NCBI GenBank assembly: GCA_905221605.1
Contig: CAJNDS010002133.1
Location: 359,365 to 423,364, forward strand
Reading direction: 5' to 3'
Source: Symbiodinium natans
Lineage: Eukaryota; Sar; Dinophyceae; Suessiales; Symbiodiniaceae
DNA length: 64,000 bases
Program-made: the position numbers and the translations under genes
The notes under the pieces: generated by a model
Told to the model about the DNA's origin: nothing
What the model saw: the letters and a program-made list of their open reading frames with translations, nothing else
Databases searched by the model: none
Shown: in pieces, positions 22,183-33,269 of the stretch
Numbering within the stretch: position 1 is the stretch's first letter
How the letters are laid out: each line of letters starts with the position of its first letter

Positions 22183-22676
22183 CTTCAAAGGCAATATCAG
22201 GGGACCTTAACGCCTAAATGACCACCTATCCGTCGGGACTTCCCCACCAGAACCCAAAGGGTGAGCTTTCTACCCTAGCCTCTTCATGTGTCAATGGGGT
22301 TTATGGTTTAGCTTAATGACACCGGGTATTCTGAATTATTTCGCTTGTATTGGTAAAAGGGCTATCAAGAAGGATGTTCGCCCTGCATATCTATATACAT
22401 ATATATACATTGTATTTATTTATTTATCTATCTATCTATCTGTATACTGCAGGCTACTCCAGTAGGAGACCAGGGTCCTTGCCGCCGTCGCCCGGGCGCA
22501 CATGACTGAAGATGCTGTGCTGCCAAGTGCCTGGTGAAGCTTTCGGGCTACATTAGGTTGGCCTCAGAAAACTATCTCTAAGTAGATGCCCCTCTTGAAC
22601 CCAACCAAGGGAAGTAGAAAAATGTCAAGGCCCGACATAGTGCACAGGCTGCAAGGGTTTGGGGGTCGAGCGCAGC

Positions 22677-22943
22677 CGGATGCTCCAAGAGTCTAAGAGC
22701 ACCTGCCTTCGCCAAGCTTGACCCTGCAAGAGTTCGGGCTTAGAAAAAAGTTTAGGGTTTAGGGGTTTAGAGGGGTTGAGGGGTTTAGGGGTTTAGGGGT
22801 TTAGGGGTTTAGGGGTTTAGGGGTCTAGCGCTCTATATTCCTTGGGGGGGGGGTCGATGAGAGGGCCTTGGGGATGATCCTCGGTGGGGTAGCTCGGGTT
22901 GACTTGCAATCGCCAAGCTTGCGCCAAGCTCGCGCGGCACCCC
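22677..22943 (-). CDS. Probable further P4H-Sel1 exons (22908-22943, 22677-22723)
   Basis: 22908-22943 reads GAARAWRKLGD after acceptor GTCAG. 22677-22723 reads SSLAKAGALRLLEHP after acceptor CTCTTGCAG. They join in phase to each other, and to 23211-23241 if that exon uses its earlier GC donor. Both are helical and A/L-rich like the preceding repeats, so they plausibly continue the same protein. Confidence 0.5.
22746..22827. repeat. GGGGTTTA octamer array
   Basis: About nine octamer telomere-like units. Confidence 0.85.
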
Positions 22944-23169
22944 CTGACCTAGACCCAAGACAACCTAGGAATCAAAAGGGTACCCTTGTTAGTGCAAAGG
23001 GGTTCTAAGGGAACCTTGGCCCTGAAAAAAGAATAAAAGGGCCTACCCGGGGTCCTAGCAAGAAATCTCGACCCAGCCAGCAAAAGAATCGTGAGCCCCT
23101 TGCTTAACCCCTACGCCCCGAAAACCCTCTAACAGCAGGCCTATGATCCCCAAACCCCCCAAAACCCAC

Positions 23170-26100
23170 CTCTCTGAAGCCAAGCTCTGAGCCACAAGGA
23201 ACCCGCCTGCACGCGGCTCCCTTCCCGCGTTCCGCCGCCGCCTGCGATCTTGTGGGGTTTTGAGGGCTGAGGGTGTGTAGGGTTTAGGGGTTGAGGGGTT
23301 GAGGGGTTTAGGAGCTGAGGGGTTGAGGGGTTGAGGGGTTGAGGGGTTTAGGGGTTTAGGGGGTTTAGGGGGTTTAGGGGGTTTAGGGGGTTTAGGGGGT
23401 TTAGGGGGTTTAGGGGGTTTAGGGTCGGGGTTTTGGTCCCAGGTCGGGGATTCAGGGGCTGCGGTTGAGGGCTTTTGGGTTGAGGCTTTGGCGACCGGGA
23501 CTGGGGTTCAGGGGTTCAGGGGTTCAGGGGTTCAGGGGTTCAGGGGTTCAGGGGTTCAGCGGTTCAGGGGTTCAGGGGTTCAGGGGTTCAGGGGTTCGGG
23601 GTTTAGGGTTTAGGGTTTAGGGTTTAGGGTTTAGGCATATTGGGCTTAGGGTTCAGGGATCTTCGGAACCACTGGCCTCGAACCATCTCTGGGCAGCGTC
23701 GACATCCCTGGCCCCTCCCAGCCCCTGATCCGCCATGACCTGGGCTTCGCGGTGGTTTAGGGTTTAGGGTTTCGGGTTTCGGGTTTAGGGTTTCCGGCTT
23801 AGGTTTTAGGGTGTAGGGTGTAGGGTCTGGGGAGGGTTGGGGTTGAGGACTCCAGTGTTTTGAGGACATCGTCATGTTGCGATCCGAGCCATACAAAACT
23901 TGACCTCCATAGCCTTGAATGAGCAAAAGGATGCGTCAACGGAGACCTTGCAGACATGACGGAGCCCAGCAACAAACAAACTCCCAAGACTTTTGGGTTT
24001 TGTGCCCCAAAAAATTGCCCTAAACCCTAAACCCCTAAGCCCCTAAACCCCCCAAAGATCCTCAGAAGCTCCTCCGAGTCGCCGCCAAGTTTAAGGCCGC
24101 ATCCGCCTGCCCGGCCGCGGCCGCCGCGGCGTACCACGAGCGCGCCTCTGCCAGCCTCGGGCTCAGGGGCCCGGGAGTGCTGCGAACAACGCACCTTTCT
24201 GACGACTTGTGCCATGGCCCCTGTGAACAATACGCGTGTACATGTATGTATATGTATATGTATATACATATACATATACATATATGTCTTAGCCTTAAAC
24301 AGCCAAGACTGTGCTCAATTCCTGTATACTGCAACACTGACACCTGCGCAAAGCACGAGCCCAAAAGCGGGCGAGAACCAAATGAGCCTGTCAAGGAGGG
24401 TAAAGGGTTTAGGGTTTAACATCCACATTTTCATATCTTCACATATTTCCATCCGCATATTTTTAGGGTTTAGGAGTTTAGGGCTTATAGGGTTAAGGGT
24501 TAAGGGTTTAGGAGTACCATATAGTGGAGTTTATCAGCAGCCAACCACAGCCAGGAATGCAGGCACCACTCAGCCGCCCCTCCTGGCAAAGCCCTCGGCG
24601 CAGGGCCCTCTTCCTCATCCGAAGCGACTTCCCCCCCCCACACACCCCACCCCCTCCTGAAAAGTTTAGGGTTTAGGGTTTAGGGTTTTAAGATTTAGGA
24701 TTTAGGGCTTAGGGGCCCTAATTGCGAAGGTCGAGCCCTCGACAAGAGAAGATTCATTCCTGCGCCTCATCCGACGCCTGACCCCCCCCACCCCACCCAC
24801 CCTCCGCCAGTGCCAGGGCCAGGGTTAGGGCCAGACCAGGGCCAGGGCCAGGGCCAGGGCCAGGGCCAAGGAGGGCCAAGGAGCCAGGGCCTGGTTTGCC
24901 GTTCTGGCTCCAAAGTTGTTCCCGACACCAGGTGCGTGTGAAGCGCACACGCGCGCACACATACATACATACATTCATTTATTCATTCATACAGTCATAC
25001 ATTCATACATTCATACCTTCACACATTCATACATCCATCCATCCATGCATGCATACATGCATGCATGCAAGCATGCATACATGCATACACACACATATGC
25101 GAGTCTAGCGCATATATGTATATAATACACGTACACAGTCCCCTGTATCAGCCCTACTTGACATGCCCCAAGCCCAGCAGCTTGTCATCGAGGTAGAGGA
25201 GGTTGGCGATATTGTAGGCTGCGTCGCCATCACCGCGCGCTGCAGCCAAGCTGTACCTCAACTCCACAAACTCCACGCGCCTCAATCCCTGATCCTCACA
25301 CCCTAAACCTTAAAACCCTAAACCCTAAACCCCAAACCCTAAACCCCTAACCCCTAAACCCTAACCCCTAAAGAATAACCCTAAACCCCCCCAAAATCCC
25401 TACACCCTAAACCCGAAACTCTAAAACCCGCCAGAACCCCGCGTAAGACTCTTGAGGTACAAGCCCAAAGTCCCAAACCTACCTACGAGCCCCAAACCCT
25501 AAACTTCGGGCTACCCCGTACCGAGTTTAGGGTTTGGCGATACCGGGTTTTGCATTCAGGGTCTAGGGTTTAGGGCTACCGTGTTTTAAGGGCTTGCGGC
25601 TTAGGGCTTGGGGGTTTAGGGGTTTCGGGTTTAGGGTTTGGGGTTTCGCGGTTGAGGGTTTTGGGTTTGAGGGTGGAGGGGTTGCTAGATGTGGGGTTTA
25701 TAGGGTTTCTGGTGCACTGGCTGACACCGATTTTCCCTTGCAACAACACAACCCCGCTAAACCCTAAACCACAGACCCCAAACCCTAATCCCTAAACCAG
25801 ACTAAAGTCGCTGGGGAGCCAGGGTGTCGTTCCCAGGCGGCAGGCTTCTGGAGAATCCTTCCGACGGGTGGTTTGGGGAACCTCGGCCCCCCCAACACCC
25901 AAAAGGTTGCAGACCACCTTATGAACCAACAAGAGCCAAACCCTCAACCCTCAACCGAACCCAGGGTATAGGGTTTAGGGTTTAGCGTTGCAACCTAAAG
26001 CTGTAGAGTTCAAGAGCACGCAGAGAGCCCCAAAGCCCCAACCTTAAACCCTACACCCTGTGGGCTTTAAGGGTGAAAACGCTTTTAGAGCTTTTCGCCC

Positions 26101-29100
26101 CAAGGCTCCAGGTACACAGGACTAAGGGGCAGAAGGAGGGGCCCCGCTTGTTTCCCTATATAACCCATATACACATGTATAGACATATATATATATATTC
26201 CCCATACAGTCCCTATATACCTAAGTAGCCCCCAAACACCCCAAAGAGCCCCTCAGGTCCCTTCTAAACATCCAAAGAAGCCTACGAGTATATAACAGGT
26301 TTAGGGTTGAGGACTCACGGCTTTGGTTCTAAACCCTAAAACCTAAGCCCTAAACCCTAAGCCTTAAATCCTAAACCCTAAACCCTAAACCCTAAACCCT
26401 AAACCCTAAAGCCTAACCCTAAACCCTAACCCAGCGGGTTTGGGGGGGCTCCTTGAACCAGAAGATGAGGCTGTAGCGCTCGCCGCGCATCACCTCGTGG
26501 CAGCGGTTGCATTAAGGGAGCCTCATACGGGACCCTAGGGCTTAGGGTTGAGGGTTTAGGGTTTAGGGTTTAGGGCTTAGTGTTGAGGGTTTGGGATTTA
26601 GGGTTTGGGGATGCTAGGAATTATGATGGGGCTATGTGAAGCTACATGTGTATATGTGATCTAAGAGTTCTATGTAGAGCAGGGCGTGGTTAAGCAAAGG
26701 CACTCCACATCTTCTAACGGAACCCTTAACCCGAAACCCTAAACCAAGAACCCCCAACCAGGAACCAAGAACCTAAACCCCAAACCCTAAACCCCCAGCC
26801 CTAAACCCTAAACCCCGAACCCTAAGCCCTAAACCCTAAACCCGGACCCTAAACCCTAAACCCTAAACCCTAAACCCTAAATCCTAAATAACCTTAAATC
26901 CTAAACCCTCAACCCTAAACCCTGAACCCTAAACCCTAAACCCCAAACCCTAAAGCGTAACCCTAAACCCAGGAAAATGGACCAGCCTCCACGCCATGGC
27001 GCAGGTCGAAGCCTCGGGGCCCGGCATGGAGGAGAGCCCTAAAGGATGTGGGAGAGGCTTGGGGTTTAGGGTTAGGGTTTAGGGTTTAGGGTTTAGGGTT
27101 TAGGGTTTAGGTTTTAGGGTTTAGGGTTTAGGGTTTAGGAATTAGGGTTTCGGGTTTAGGATTTAGGGTTACTGAGGGTTTCCCTACAGGGGGATTAGGG
27201 TTTTCTTTTGCAGGGCCATCCACAAAAAGGGGGCGTATGGGCAGCTTTGAAACGGTCAGGGTCTCGGGGCTAGAGAGTTTCGGCTTTAAGGGGATTAGGG
27301 GGGGCTGGGCTCAGGGGCCGAGTCGATCCCGGGAAGTCTGGGTTTAGGGTTTAGGGTTTAGCGTTTAGGGTTTAGGGTTTAGGGTTTAGGGTTTAGGGTT
27401 TCGGGTTTCAGGGCCTTGGGATTGCGACGCCTCGGCCCTAAATCCCATAACCCACAACCCTGCACACCGTACACAAGTGCTAACTCCGAACCGCAAGAAC
27501 CCTGTACTCCTGACAACTAAGCCCAGCATAAGCCCCCGACACCGTGAACACTAACCCCCCTAAACCCTACACCCTAAACCAATCCTGAACCCTGAACCCT
27601 AAACCCTAAACCCTAAACCCTGAACCCTGAACCCTGCATCGCACCCTCTTAGCCCAGACGCGGTGAAGAATGGCATCCCCCGTCCCCAGCCGCACGAAAG
27701 ACCGCGGGCTCGTGGGCGTTGGCTGGATGTAGAGTCCGCCAGTGAAATCCTGATTCAGGGGTTTGGGGTTTCGGGTTTAGGTTTAGGGGCTAGAGTGTAG
27801 GGATTTAGGGTTTAGGGTTAGGCTTCAGGGCTGAAGGGTCGAAGGGTGGGAGGGCAGGGCTGAGGATATGGGGGTTTGGAAGAGATGGCTGGGACGACAA
27901 AGGCTTTGGGAAAAGACGATGTCAAAGACTCGAAAGGCCTGAGGGCCTCTGGTTTAGGACCCTAAACGCAAATGAGTCGTAGCTAGGAACCCTCAAGCCT
28001 TACATACCCTGAACCCTCAACCCCAAACCAAAGGAACCCTAACCCACACCTTCAACCTTCACCTTAACGCTGAGCGCTGAACCCTGAACTCCAAAGACTT
28101 GACTGCGCTCCCGGTACTCTCAACAAAACCCCCAAACCCTAAACCCTATAGACTCATGCACCCTAAGACCCTTACAACCCAATCACCGGGTTTCGGCTTT
28201 TCGGGTCCAGGGTTTACGGTTTTAGGGTTTAAGGGTTTAGGGCTAGGGTTTAGGGTTTAGGGCTAAGGGGTTAGGGACTGTTCAGTTGGGCGTCGGCGGT
28301 GTTCAGGCCCAGCACGCAGGTTGCAAAGGCGTGGGCGTCGAAGTGCGCAGGGTGCGCCCGCCGCTCTTCCGTCTGACGTGAGGGTTTGGAGTTTAGGGTT
28401 TAGGGTATAGGGTTCAGGGTTTAGGGCTTAGGGCTTAGGGTATAGGACTTGGGGCCTGCAGGGCTTACAGGGTTTTGCAAGTAGGGTTTAGGGCTTAGGA
28501 GGCATCTCCAGAATAGGGTCGAGAGTTGTCGGCCTTAGAGTTATGCCTGCAAGGACCCCTAAGTCCCATACCCTAAACTACTATTTGCTTAAGAACCCAC
28601 CCCGCCCCCTTTCCCCAATAAAAAAACTTCTGATTAGGGGAATATAGGTAATATTGGTATTATTATTGTTGTTGTTCTTCTGATTATTTTCTATTGTTAT
28701 CACTATTATTATTGTTTTGTGTTTTTATATGTTTTTTTTTGCCGGGGGGGGGGGGGGGGGGATTGTTGTCAAGTCTCCAATTAAAAGACACACTTGTCAC
28801 TGCCGGGGTCTCGCAAACTCGGTACCCCAGTAGCCATGCTATTAAGTAAGAGCACCCTTTTTGGGGTTGGCTGTTTAAAAGGAAACCTTGAAGCAAAAAA
28901 CGGGTAAAGGGTACCACTTGTCTACACAGCAAAAGATGGAAAACCCTAAGCCCCAAACCCGAAACCCTAAACTCTAAACCCCAAAATGGCTGCGCAACAA
29001 TGATCTGGCGGCAAGGTAGCGTCGCAGAAGGCAGGTGCACAGAGAGGCTCCTGGGCGGAGAGGATGCGGGTGTTTAGGGTTTAGGGTTTAGGGTTTAGGG

Positions 29101-31731
29101 TTTAGGGTTTGGGGTGGACGGTTTAGGCCCGGCCCATAAACTGCCCATCCACCCTCAAGTACTTGGCAGCTCAGTAACCATATTATTTAATAAAAGGTTG
29201 TTCCCTTGGTGGGATTGGCTACTTTACAAGGCAAAATGCTTACTTCATAAAGGAACCTAGAACCAAAAAAAGGGCGACAGGGCACCACTACAATTTTGAA
29301 GTAAGTGACTTACTTAAATCTGACTACCCAGCCCTGAAACCCTAAACTCTAAACCCCGAAATCCTAAACCCTACTAGCCCCTAAACCCAACCCCACATTG
29401 CAGGGCGCAGGGTTCTGGGCGATGAGCCCTACACCCTAAACCCTAAACCCTGAACCCTAAACCCTAAAACCCCCTTGGCGCCTGGGCAACGTAAGCGGGT
29501 TCGAAGCCAGGGAAGGACACGATCCTGAACCAGCTCGCTGATGCACTCCCAGAGTCCTTGACTTAGGATCCGTTCATATTTTTGTGGGTTTAGGGTTTAG
29601 GGTTTAGGGGTTTAGGGGTTTAGTGTTAAGGGTTTAGGGGTTTAAAGGTTTAGGGTATCATTAGGGGCCTAAGGGGAGTTGAGGGATTTAGGGTCGCAGG
29701 TCTTTTGAAAACTCAGGGTTGAGAGGGTCGTGCTCAGTCCGATAAAGGCCCAGTGGGTTACAGGGTCAAGGCAAGATAAAGACCGAAGATTGAGGGCTTG
29801 AGACCCTTATAAACCCTTCAGGGTTTAGGGTTTAGGGCTGGGGGGTCCCGCCACCAAAAAGAGCACATGTTGTTCTGAATGGGGTTCTTGGCCGGTGGTA
29901 GACGCTGAGCGCCCGAAAATGGCGAAAACTCGTTCCAGGGCTTGCAGGTCCGTAGGGTTTAGGGTTTAGGGCTTAGGGTTTAGGGTTCAGGGTTTAGGGT
30001 TTAGGCCTTAGGGTTTAGGGGCATGGAATAAGGGGACTTTCGTGCCCATGCCACGGTCAGCACGTGAAACGTGAAACCTGGCTCTCCATAGAATGCTCAA
30101 GACCTTAAGCCCTAAACCTATGGGCCTACGTTGAATGCTATACCCTAAACCCTAAACCCTAAACCCTGAACTTAGGGGTCCTTTTTGGGGCGCCTGGACC
30201 AAGGATACCAGGCTCTGGGTTTAGACTGTAAACTTTCGGGTGGAGGGTTCAGGCTGTAAGCTTTCGGGTGTCGGGGTTTGGGGCCAGGGTTTGGGGGTGG
30301 GTTTAGGGTTTCGGGTTTCGGGTTTAGGGTTTAGGGTTTAGGGTTGGTTTCAGACAGAGCCTTGCACCACAAAATCCCGCCAAGAGTCGCTGCTGCAGTA
30401 CCTCCCCACGGTCGAAGATGTATATCCTCCGATCAGCTCAAGGGAGTCCTAAACCCTAACCCCTAAACCCCGAAACCCCTAAACCCCTAAACCCCTAAAC
30501 CCCTAAACCCCTCAACCCTAAGCCCTAAACCCTAAACCCTAAACCCTAAACCCTAAACCTGACCCCCCTAAGAGGAGGTTTCCCGCAATGTAGCCCTAAC
30601 AAGGCGCGTATCTTCCCTTAAAAAATATCTTCAAGAAGGTCAGCACCGCCCCAAAACCCTCAAACCCCAAACCCGGTAGGTGGGGTTTAGGGTTTAGGGT
30701 TTAGGGTTTAGGGTTTAGGGTTTAGGGTTTAGGGTTTAGGGTTTAGGGTTCGGGGTTTAGGGTTCCTGAGCCTAACAAATCCTCAACAACCCGAAGTCCT
30801 AAACTCCCATACCCCAAAAGCCTATCCACCCAAGAGCACTAAAACCAGGGCCTCCGATCCTCCGGCAGTCGAGGGCTTAGGTTGAGATCGAAGTAGCTGC
30901 TAACAGCTCTTCAGGGCTTAGGGTTTAGGGTTCAGCGTTCAGGCTTTAGGGTTCGAGAAAAACTACCAAGCAGCTCAAGGTCAAACCAGCCTTGGACAAA
31001 CAAAGGCCTTCACCCCTAAACCCTGAACACCTAGACCGTAAACCCTCAGACACCCTAAGCCGTAACACCCTTTGAGGGAGGTTAGGGCGGCAAATGCAAA
31101 AAACTATTCCCTTATGATTCCTGTGCATTTACAGTATACTACAACCCTCTCCCCCCTCCCAAAGAAGAAATTCGGCCCCTTAATAGGGGCCTTAATAAGA
31201 ATAGGGTTTTGGGCGGGCAAGGGGCGGGGGGGGTGGGCCGGGGGGGGTGGTAAGCAATATTCTACTACTTCGCTGCCTGCCGAACCCCAAGAAGCCCGAA
31301 AAGCCTGAAACCCAAAAGCCCTGACCCCTAAAACCCCAAAACCCTAGAGCCCGAAGCCCGAACCCTCTAAACCCCAAAGCCCCTTGGCTCCCAAACCCCC
31401 CAACCCCTAAACCCTAACCCCATAAACCATAAACCCCCCCAAAACCCTAAACGAAAGCCAAGCATCTCATAGCTTGGCTGCCGGTCGACGCTGTCCGGGC
31501 ACGTGCTGTACTCGACTTCGCTGCGCGCTGCGGACAGGATTCGCGCCACCTTCGGGGGCTTTGGGGGTTTTCGGGGTTTTGAGGGTTTAGGGTTTAGGGT
31601 TCAGGGCTTAGGGTTTAGGGTTTAAGACATCATTCTTCAAGACACAAGGCCTGCGAAGTGGTTGCCAAGCCTTTCGCCAGGAAGGCCTCCACCCGCTTGC
31701 CCGACGAGCTGCCAAACGCTGCCAGGAACTC
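23170..31731 (-). CDS. 2OG-Fe(II) dioxygenase (prolyl-4-hydroxylase-like) with Sel1-type repeats, 14 exons, partial
   Basis: Exons in transcript order: 31687-31731, 31459-31549, 30368-30436, 29911-29940, 29482-29556, 29013-29050, 28292-28372, 27662-27749, 26987-27012, 26450-26493, 25182-25280, 24086-24155, 23676-23738, 23170-23241. Joined, they give 891 nt (297 codons) with every phase matching. The dioxygenase part has the HxD iron pair in PAHFDAHAFAT, then DFTGGLYIQP, GTGDAILHRFDLRHGVE with the distal His, and GERYSLIFWFK with the 2-oxoglutarate-binding Arg. Earlier exons give CPDSVDRQPSYEML and CTCLLRRYL, as in algal P4H relatives. The C-terminal part has helical A/G-rich repeats: AAARGDGDAAYNIANLL, ARSWYAAAAAAGQADAALNL, DVDAAQRWFEAAAERGKGAA. 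Twelve of 13 introns start with GC in this model. Such enzymes hydroxylate proline or other side chains using 2-oxoglutarate, Fe(II) and O2; the substrate is unknown. Start and stop exons are unresolved. The last exon may end at 23211 instead of 23170. Confidence 0.85.
23334..23422. repeat. GGGGGTTTA nonamer array
   Basis: Octamers switching to about eight nonamer units. Confidence 0.9.
23510..23600. repeat. GGGGTTCA octamer array
   Basis: Eleven octamers carrying the T to C variant in every unit. Confidence 0.9.
23676..23738 (-). CDS. P4H-Sel1 exon, third Sel1-type repeat
   Basis: Reads VMADQGLGGARDVDAA then QRWFE. Joined to the next exon it gives RWFEAAAERG. Acceptor AAGCCCAG beside telomeric repeat, GC donor. 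Alternatively the frame continues to a TGA at 23652. Confidence 0.75.
24086..24155 (-). CDS. P4H-Sel1 exon, second Sel1-type repeat
   Basis: Reads LAEARSWYAAAAAAGQ then ADAALNL. The WY..AA..G pattern matches Sel1 consensus. Acceptor CCCGAG, GC donor, phase 0 at exit. The frame runs on to a TGA at 24062, so a terminal exon is the alternative. Confidence 0.75.
24237..24287. repeat. Palindromic TATGTA/TATACA microsatellite
   Basis: GTATATGTATATGTATATAC followed by its complement type, ATACATATACATATA. Confidence 0.85.
24813..24890. repeat. CCAGGG hexamer microsatellite
   Basis: Repeated CCAGGG units. The Pro-Gly and Trp-Pro frames over it are artefacts of the repeat. Confidence 0.85.
24957..25110. 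repeat. CATA/CATT tetranucleotide region
   Basis: Degenerate (CATA)n, (CATT)n and (CATG)n; no gene. Confidence 0.85.
25182..25280 (-). CDS. P4H-Sel1 exon, first Sel1-type repeat
   Basis: 99 nt reading RVEFVELRYSLAAARG then DGDAAYNIANLLYLDD. The spacing A..G...A.....L resembles Sel1/HCP repeats. Acceptor GATTGAG, GC donor, exit phase 2. Confidence 0.75.
26450..26493 (-). CDS. P4H-Sel1 exon with 2-oxoglutarate-binding Arg
   Basis: Reads VMRGERYSLIFWFK, the final strand of the double-stranded beta-helix. Acceptor CACGAG; the donor GC opens a run of C. A stop codon just upstream in frame fixes the acceptor closely. Confidence 0.8.
26987..27012 (-). CDS. P4H-Sel1 26-nt microexon with distal His
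   Basis: Reads (R)FDLRHGVE and supplies the third iron ligand. Acceptor CCCCGAG, GC donor. Both neighbouring exons need exactly this phase. Confidence 0.75.
27662..27749 (-). CDS. P4H-Sel1 exon, DFTGGLYIQP
   Basis: 88 nt reading DFTGGLYIQPTPTSPRS then FVRLGTGDAILH. F.GGLY.Q and GDA.LH are hallmark strands of 2OG-Fe(II) dioxygenases. Acceptor AATCAG, GC donor, exit phase 1. Confidence 0.88.
28292..28372 (-). CDS. P4H-Sel1 exon with HxD iron ligands
   Basis: 27 codons containing ERRAHPAHFDAHAFATC and VLGLNTAD. The H-F-D triplet is the HxD facial-triad motif. Acceptor GTCAG, GC donor, phase 0 at both ends. Confidence 0.85.
29013..29050 (-). CDS. P4H-Sel1 38-nt exon
   Basis: Reads ASLCTCLLRRYL after completion of the split codon. 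It joins cleanly to TEERRAHPAHFD of the next exon, giving the family pattern LLRRYL..ERR.HP.H.D. Acceptor CGCCCAG, GC donor. Confidence 0.8.
29482..29556 (-). CDS. P4H-Sel1 exon, LPW motif
   Basis: Reads LWECISELVQDRVLPW then LRTRLRCP, matching the region just before the CxxLLRRYLP..RR segment of this dioxygenase family. Acceptor GTCAAG, GC donor, entry with 2 nt and exit phase 1. Flanked by CCCTAAA on the left and TTTAGGG on the right. Confidence 0.8.
31459..31549 (-). CDS. P4H-Sel1 exon with PDSVD motif
   Basis: Reads VARILSAARSEVEYS then TCPDSVDRQPSYEML. The TPDSVD..PSYE pattern is typical of the N-terminal half of protist P4H-like dioxygenases. Acceptor CGAAG, GC donor, exit phase 1. It is flanked by CCCTAA-type repeat on the left and TTTAGGG on the right. 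Confidence 0.8.
31687..31731 (-). CDS. P4H-Sel1 exon 1 of the resolved set
   Basis: Reads EFLAAFGSSSGKRVE. The acceptor is CTCAG and the donor is GAG followed by GCC. Phase 0 at both ends, so it joins directly to 31459-31549. The frame stays open for about 17 more codons past the donor, so the 3' boundary is chosen by phase. Confidence 0.65.
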
Positions 31732-32249
31732 CTGAGGATTTGGTTGAGGCTTTAGGGTTTGGGGTTCAGACTACGTCTGAAAAGGGTTTAGGGTTTAGGG
31801 TTCAGGGTTTAGAGTTTAGTTTAGGGGTTCTTCGGGTTCTCAGGGCTGCTAGATTTTTTTTTTGGGGGGGGGGAGGGGGAGGTTCTTAGGGCCTCCATTG
31901 TTGCCGCAAAGCCCTCAATCGCAGACACACCCCATAAACCCAAAACCCTCAACCCTAAACCGCGAACACCCTTTGGGTTTGGGGTTTGGGGTTTGGGGTT
32001 TAGGGTTTAGGGTTTAGGGTTTAGGGAACTCTGGGGTTCTGGTTTAGCCCGCAAAGCCCTGCACCTTAAAACCCTCAAGACACTAAACATGTGCAAGCCC
32101 GAAGGAAGACCCCAGACCCCAAACCCCAAACCCCAAAACCCTAAACCCCAAACCCTAAACCCTACACCCTAAACCCAAAACTGCCCTAAACCCCAAACCC
32201 TAAGACCCTAAACCCCTTCAAACCCCTTTGCAACCGAAAAGACACCCTC

Positions 32250-32309
32250 AACATCGATGCCCAAGACCCCCTCCTGCCGCGGCAGCGCCCCGGCGCAAGG
32301 CACCCAGTC
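32250..32309 (-). CDS. Exon island after telomeric-type acceptor
   Basis: Acceptor ACCCAG at the end of CCCTAAAA-like repeat, then DWVPCAGALPRQ and further open codons. The 3' boundary is uncertain. It lies between 33126-33269 and 31687-31731 on the same strand. Confidence 0.45.
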
Positions 32310-32829
32310 CTGGGTTTTTAGGGTTTTGGGTTTAGGTGTTTGGAGTTCAGGGATTCGGGGTTGGGGTGAAGGGTTCCCCCAAAAACCCCGACTACAATCA
32401 GCACATAGGTCCGGACCCGAATAAACCCTAAACCGTCAAGCCGAGCTTCTCGTCTCATAAGCATCTCTGAAAGGGAATTCGGGAGTTGGGGGGTTAGGGT
32501 TTAGGGTTTAGGGTTTAGGGTCTAGGGTTTAGGGTTTAGGGTTTAGGGTTTAGGGTTTAGGGTTTAGGGTTTACAGTCACCTGTCTAACCTTGTTGAGAG
32601 ATGATCTGGCAAACACAAACGCCGAAAAGTCCAAGACGCCGCAAAAAACCTCGGACAAGATCTAACATGTCCAAGAGAATGCGCAAAAGCCGTCAGCAAC
32701 CGAACGCGCTCCCCTTAACAACAGCGCAGAACCCCAGCCACCCACCCAAGACAAACCTGAAAGGGCACCCAAAGTAAAGCCAGAAAATGACCCTAAACCC
32801 TAAACCCTAAACCCTACACCCTAAACCCT

Positions 32830-32894
32830 TAATGTCTCCGATGCTCGATCTCCTTGCACGGCGGACAAGCCAAGTGGGCCATAGCTCGGGTCGT
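32830..32894 (-). CDS. Exon island
   Basis: Reads DDPSYGPLGLSAVQG then DRASETL after acceptor GCGCAAG. Order and strand fit an N-terminal exon of the P4H-Sel1 gene. The donor was not determined. Confidence 0.45.
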
Positions 32895-33125
32895 CTTGCG
32901 CCGAGCCCAAAACCAAGTTCAGAGTGTGGCAGGCTTAGAGCCCAGGGATTGGCTGTAGACCCTAAACCCTAAACCCTAAACCCTAAACCCTGAACCCTAA
33001 AACCTAAACTCCAAACCCCAAACTCCCCAAACCCATCATTTTATGAAGGTTTGGTCACGTTTAGGGTTGGGGAGACCCTACATTCCTCATTTCTCAACCC
33101 TTAACCCTACACTAACCCTAGGGGC

Positions 33126-33269
33126 CGTCCAGAGGAGTCGTGCTTCCAGCGCTGTTGGGCTTGCTGGGTCCACCAACTCTTCGATCAAGTGTCTGGCCGC
33201 ACTCGACTGAGACAATCGGACCAGCAGTGGGCGCGGCACTATCTCGTCCATTGCGTCAGCGATTGACGA
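33126..33269 (-). CDS. 144-nt exon island
   Basis: 48 codons: SSIADAMDEIVPRPLLV, RLSQSSAARHLIEELV, DPASPTALEARLLWT. Acceptor GAGACAG, GC donor, phase 0 at both ends. Same strand and phase-compatible with exon 31687-31731, so it may be an N-terminal exon of the P4H-Sel1 gene. No domain recognised. Confidence 0.65.

Noticed and set aside
24062-24660. Open frames with long M/Y/I/H runs
   Set aside because: The runs come from TATGTA microsatellite; only the Sel1-type exon 24086-24155 inside is accepted.
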